From the NCBI GenBank assembly GCA_904381335.1, contig CAJFIN010000010.1:1-36802 (forward strand): a stretch of DNA of 36,802 nt, given 5' to 3'. Below are positions 34,304-36,802 of the stretch, piece by piece. Position 1 is the first letter of the stretch. Each line of letters opens with the position of its first letter. Source of the DNA: Candidatus Neoanaerotignum galli (GTDB taxonomy: Bacteria; Bacillota; Clostridia; Lachnospirales; Anaerotignaceae). The notes beneath the pieces were generated by a model. That model was not told the DNA's origin and did no database searches. It was given only the letters and a program-made list of their open reading frames with translations. The translations under genes were made by a program, and so were the position numbers.

Positions 34304-35782
34304 ATGGGAGAAAAAGACAGACGCAAGCCAACCATGCTGGAAGCTCAGCTCTCCGTCTGGGTCATGGTAGCCATCATTGGTATTGGCATGGTATTGGGTA
34401 TGCGGGTGGAATTTCTGATGATCGTTGCAGCCATCTGGGCAATGCTGATGGCTCGCCGGCTGGGTTACACTTGGGGTGAAATGGAAAAAGCCATTGGCCA
34501 AAAAATCGGCCGTTTGACTTCTACCATTTTAATTATGTGGGTAATCGGCCTTATGCTTGGGGCAATGATGTACAGCGGAACACTGCCGATGATTATTTAC
34601 TACGGTTTTGAATTAATTAATCCGCAATACTTATATGTCAGCAGTTTTTTGGTGTGCTGTGTTATGTCCGTCATTACCGGTTCTTCCTGGAGTTCTGCCG
34701 GTACTGCCGGTGTGGCCTGCTTAGCTGTAGCCAGCGGTTTGGGCCTGGATACAGGTATCACTGCCGGTGCTGTCATTGCCGGTGCCGTATTTGGGGATAA
34801 AATCTCTCCCATGTCTGAAACCACCAACCTGGCTCCTGCCTGTGCTGGTACAGATTTGTATACTCATGTGAAAAGCCAGCTTTGGACCACAATCCCTGCC
34901 TGGATTGTGTGTGTGATTCTTTACACCATATTAGGCAGTGGCACCGTTGTTTCCAGCACTGCTTTACCAGAAAATGCTGTTGTTATGATGGAACAACTTG
35001 ATCAAATGTATACTTGGAACCCACTGCTGCTTTTGCCTCTGGTGCTCATTTTAGTAGGTGCTCTCACCAAAAAGCCTGTTGTTCCCACCTTAGTTTTTGC
35101 CGGTATTCTGGCGGGTATCCTGGGCATGATCATCCAAGGCTTTACCCCTGCTAATGCAGCCCTTTCCATGGTCAGTGGCTTTAAAGCGGATATGATTGCA
35201 CCAGAAAATATGGAACTGGCCCCCATCGTTACTACGCTTTTAAATCGTGGCGGCATGCAGTCCATGGCTAGTATCGTACTGATCTGTTACTGTGGCTTTT
35301 CCCTTACCACCATTTTGATTCATGCCGGATTTTTGGATAAAGCCATCGAGCCGCTGATGCGGAATCTTGATTCCAGATGGAAAACCATGCTTACCGCTGA
35401 AATTGCTATTTTCGGTATCCATGCCATCGCTGGTAACTCCTATGTAAGTTCTGTCTTTGTGGGTGAAACCTGGCGTAAACCTTTCATCAAAAACGGTATG
35501 GGACGGCCTTGTTTGTCTAGAACACTGGAAGATGTGGGCACTTGTGTTTCCTGCCTGTTCCCATGGGGAAACTCTGGCGCCTTTTACTTCACTACCTTGG
35601 GCATTGCCGCTTATGGTGTAGGCGGATATGCACCCTATGTGGTATTCCCCTATGTTTGTCCGTTAATGGCGCTGATTTTAGCCATCCTTGGCATCGGCAT
35701 TTATAAGATTAAACCAGAAGATATTGATAAAGAATTAAAGCTAGCCGATCAAGAAGAAGGTGTCTCCATCTCCGCTATCTAA
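34304..35782 (+). CDS. NhaC-family Na+/H+ antiporter or organic-acid exchanger
   Basis: The 492-residue protein has about 11-12 membrane helices and the NhaC signature region GSSWSSAGTAGVACLAVASGLGLDTGITAGAVIAGAVFGDKISPMSETTNLAPACAGTDLYTH. Members exchange Na+ for H+, and some (MleN) couple malate uptake with lactate and Na+/H+. Control by a FadR-type regulator, which usually senses organic acids, favours an organic-acid or amino-acid substrate (inference). ATG 34304 is 7 bp after AGGAGG; ATG 34298 is too close. It is a single-gene unit ended by a long hairpin. Confidence 0.9.
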   Translation: MGEKDRRKPTMLEAQLSVWVMVAIIGIGMVLGMRVEFLMIVAAIWAMLMARRLGYTWGEMEKAIGQKIGRLTSTILIMWVIGLMLGAMMYSGTLPMIIYYGFELINPQYLYVSSFLVCCVMSVITGSSWSSAGTAGVACLAVASGLGLDTGITAGAVIAGAVFGDKISPMSETTNLAPACAGTDLYTHVKSQLWTTIPAWIVCVILYTILGSGTVVSSTALPENAVVMMEQLDQMYTWNPLLLLPLVLILVGALTKKPVVPTLVFAGILAGILGMIIQGFTPANAALSMVSGFKADMIAPENMELAPIVTTLLNRGGMQSMASIVLICYCGFSLTTILIHAGFLDKAIEPLMRNLDSRWKTMLTAEIAIFGIHAIAGNSYVSSVFVGETWRKPFIKNGMGRPCLSRTLEDVGTCVSCLFPWGNSGAFYFTTLGIAAYGVGGYAPYVVFPYVCPLMALILAILGIGIYKIKPEDIDKELKLADQEEGVSISAI

Positions 35783-35818
35783 TCTTTATCATCAAATCCA
35801 TGGTCATCATTTCTATTT

Positions 35819-35881
35819 ATCGCAGTTTCTTTCCATATCTGATGTCTCCCTCGACATCGGAAAGGACTGCGATTTTTCTTT
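35819..35881 (+). terminator. Terminator of the NhaC-family gene
   Basis: Long hairpin: ATCGCAGT/ACTGCGAT, inner CTTTCC/GGAAAG, inner GATGTC/GACATC, then T-run. Confidence 0.85.
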
Positions 35882-36535
35882 GTTCTTTATCCCAGCATAA
35901 GAGATTTATTCCTATTGTATCCATTCCTTTTTACCTCAAGACTTAACCCACAGACAGTTCTCCTTAATCATTTCAACCTAGATACCATAGATCAAATAAA
36001 TTCAACAAAAACGCCTTGATATGCTGTCAAGAAATCCCTCAACACTACCTGCTTAAAAAATAAATCATCCCTATTTTTTTAATACAAATCAAAACCGAAA
36101 ACACAATAAAACCCACCATAGCCGGCGGGTTCTCCTACTTATTCCTCTTATGAACTTTTTTTCCCATGTCCAATTCCTAATAGTGCAAATAACTGGGGAC
36201 TTATGATCATTTTCATGCTAGATAGAAAAAATGGCATTTGCCATGGAAAAATCAAACACTCCTTTTCTCCTGAATCACCATATTCACTGCCAATACTCGT
36301 TTTCAGTAAAATAATATACAATTAGAAATTGGCCCATCTTTCCTTCATCCAATTTTGTTGATACTTTTCCTCTCCATACTAACATGGCCATTGCTCCATA
36401 CACATTCTATGATCCATCATCCCCCATGAAAAGAGTATCTTATCCATTAAAACAAGACACAGGAAGCATGACACAGAAAAAATTATCTTAAATAGCTTAC
36501 TGAATTCATTACCAATATCTATATTCAAATACAAT
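35882..36535. other. AT-rich stretch without a recognisable gene
   Basis: No ORF with a ribosome site and family resemblance was found. It holds a small palindrome ATGGCA-TT-TGCCAT (36231-36244) and one terminator-like hairpin at 36103-36131. Base composition is more AT-rich than the neighbouring genes. Confidence 0.55.
36103..36131 (-). terminator. Orphan terminator-like hairpin
   Basis: On the minus strand AACCCGCC and GGTGGGTT form an 8-bp stem (one G-U pair) followed by TTATT. No gene ends here; the rRNA operon already has a terminator at 36536-36575. Confidence 0.5.
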
Positions 36536-36575
36536 AAAAAACGACTAGAACCTTTCCTCTAAAAAGCCCTAGCCG
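36536..36575 (-). terminator. Terminator of the rRNA/tRNA-fMet operon
   Basis: CGGCTAG/CTAGTCG with an extended G-U-rich inner stem, then six T, 8 bp after the tRNA end. Confidence 0.85.
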
Positions 36576-36582
36576 CTTTAAA

Positions 36583-36656
<74 letters not shown>

Positions 36657-36752
36657 TCATAAGGGAATTGGAAAAAGCCGATCCTTTTCTCCCTTGCTTA
36701 TAATACCTTCAAAACTGAATAAAGAATCACTTAGTCACCGATGTTCTCTTCT

Positions 36753-36802
36753 ATGGTCAAGCCCTCGACCGATTAGTACCCGTCAGCTTAACATGTTACC
36801 AT
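36753..36802 (-). rRNA. 23S rRNA, 3' end (partial)
   Basis: The minus strand reads the familiar 23S end, TACTAATCGGTCGAGGG then CTTGACC, and continues off the right edge. The boundary near 36753 is estimated from the GGGCTTGACC end. About 95 bp separate it from tRNA-fMet, with no 5S rRNA in between. Confidence 0.88.

Overview
The window looks like chromosomal DNA of an anaerobic Firmicute, most likely class Clostridia. The evidence is strong AGGAGG-type ribosome sites, many consensus TTGACA/TATAAT promoters, intrinsic terminators with U-tracts, a T-box before alaS, a TPP riboswitch, an initiator tRNA with C1-A72, and protein families typical of that group (family II pyrophosphatase with a regulatory insert, split ThrE exporter, VanW, NhaC). 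I saw no phage, transposon or CRISPR array. The window is mostly ordinary housekeeping and nutrient-uptake DNA, so the interest lies in regulatory sites and some gene pairings.

Layout. 1-2623 (minus): an AEC transporter followed by an aconitase-family hydratase that runs off the left edge. 2852-5976 (minus): alaS with T-box leader, consensus promoter and terminator. 6016-9570: an AraC-type regulator divergent from feoAB (ferrous iron uptake). 9621-11992: a free HMA metal-binding protein and a P1B metal ATPase lacking its own HMA domain, each preceded by a near-identical 22-bp operator-like repeat. 12115-13199: a HAD-type phosphatase. 13357-13615 (minus): tRNA-Ala(CGC). 13777-18006 (minus): a MarR regulator and a heterodimeric ABC exporter under a consensus promoter with an inverted-repeat operator. 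18119-18296 (minus): a possible short transcript. 18442-22335 (minus): VanW protein, CBS/DRTGG pyrophosphatase and M29 aminopeptidase. 22343-22901: a NifX-like protein with a His/Cys tail. 23059-24483 (minus): two-part ThrE-type exporter. 24548-28022: TPP riboswitch, tenA and a ThiZXY-type transporter. 28198-29464 (minus): a Cys/Met-metabolism PLP lyase. 29691-32350: MarR regulator, threonine-dehydratase-like enzyme and ornithine-cyclodeaminase-like enzyme. 32567-33142 (minus): XRE regulator and a small partner. 33272-35881: FadR-type regulator divergent from an NhaC antiporter. 35882-36535: no gene seen. 36536-36802 (minus): end of an rRNA operon, with the 23S 3' end, tRNA-fMet and a terminator, but no 5S.

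How the genes work together. Three metal modules appear: Fe(II) uptake, Zn/Cd/Pb-type efflux, and the His/Cys-rich NifX-like protein. The thiamin module imports pyrimidine precursors, which TenA can process, under TPP control. The dehydratase/OCD-like pair under a MarR regulator looks like a small amino-acid route whose substrate is not obvious. All assignments are from reading motifs; no database search was run.
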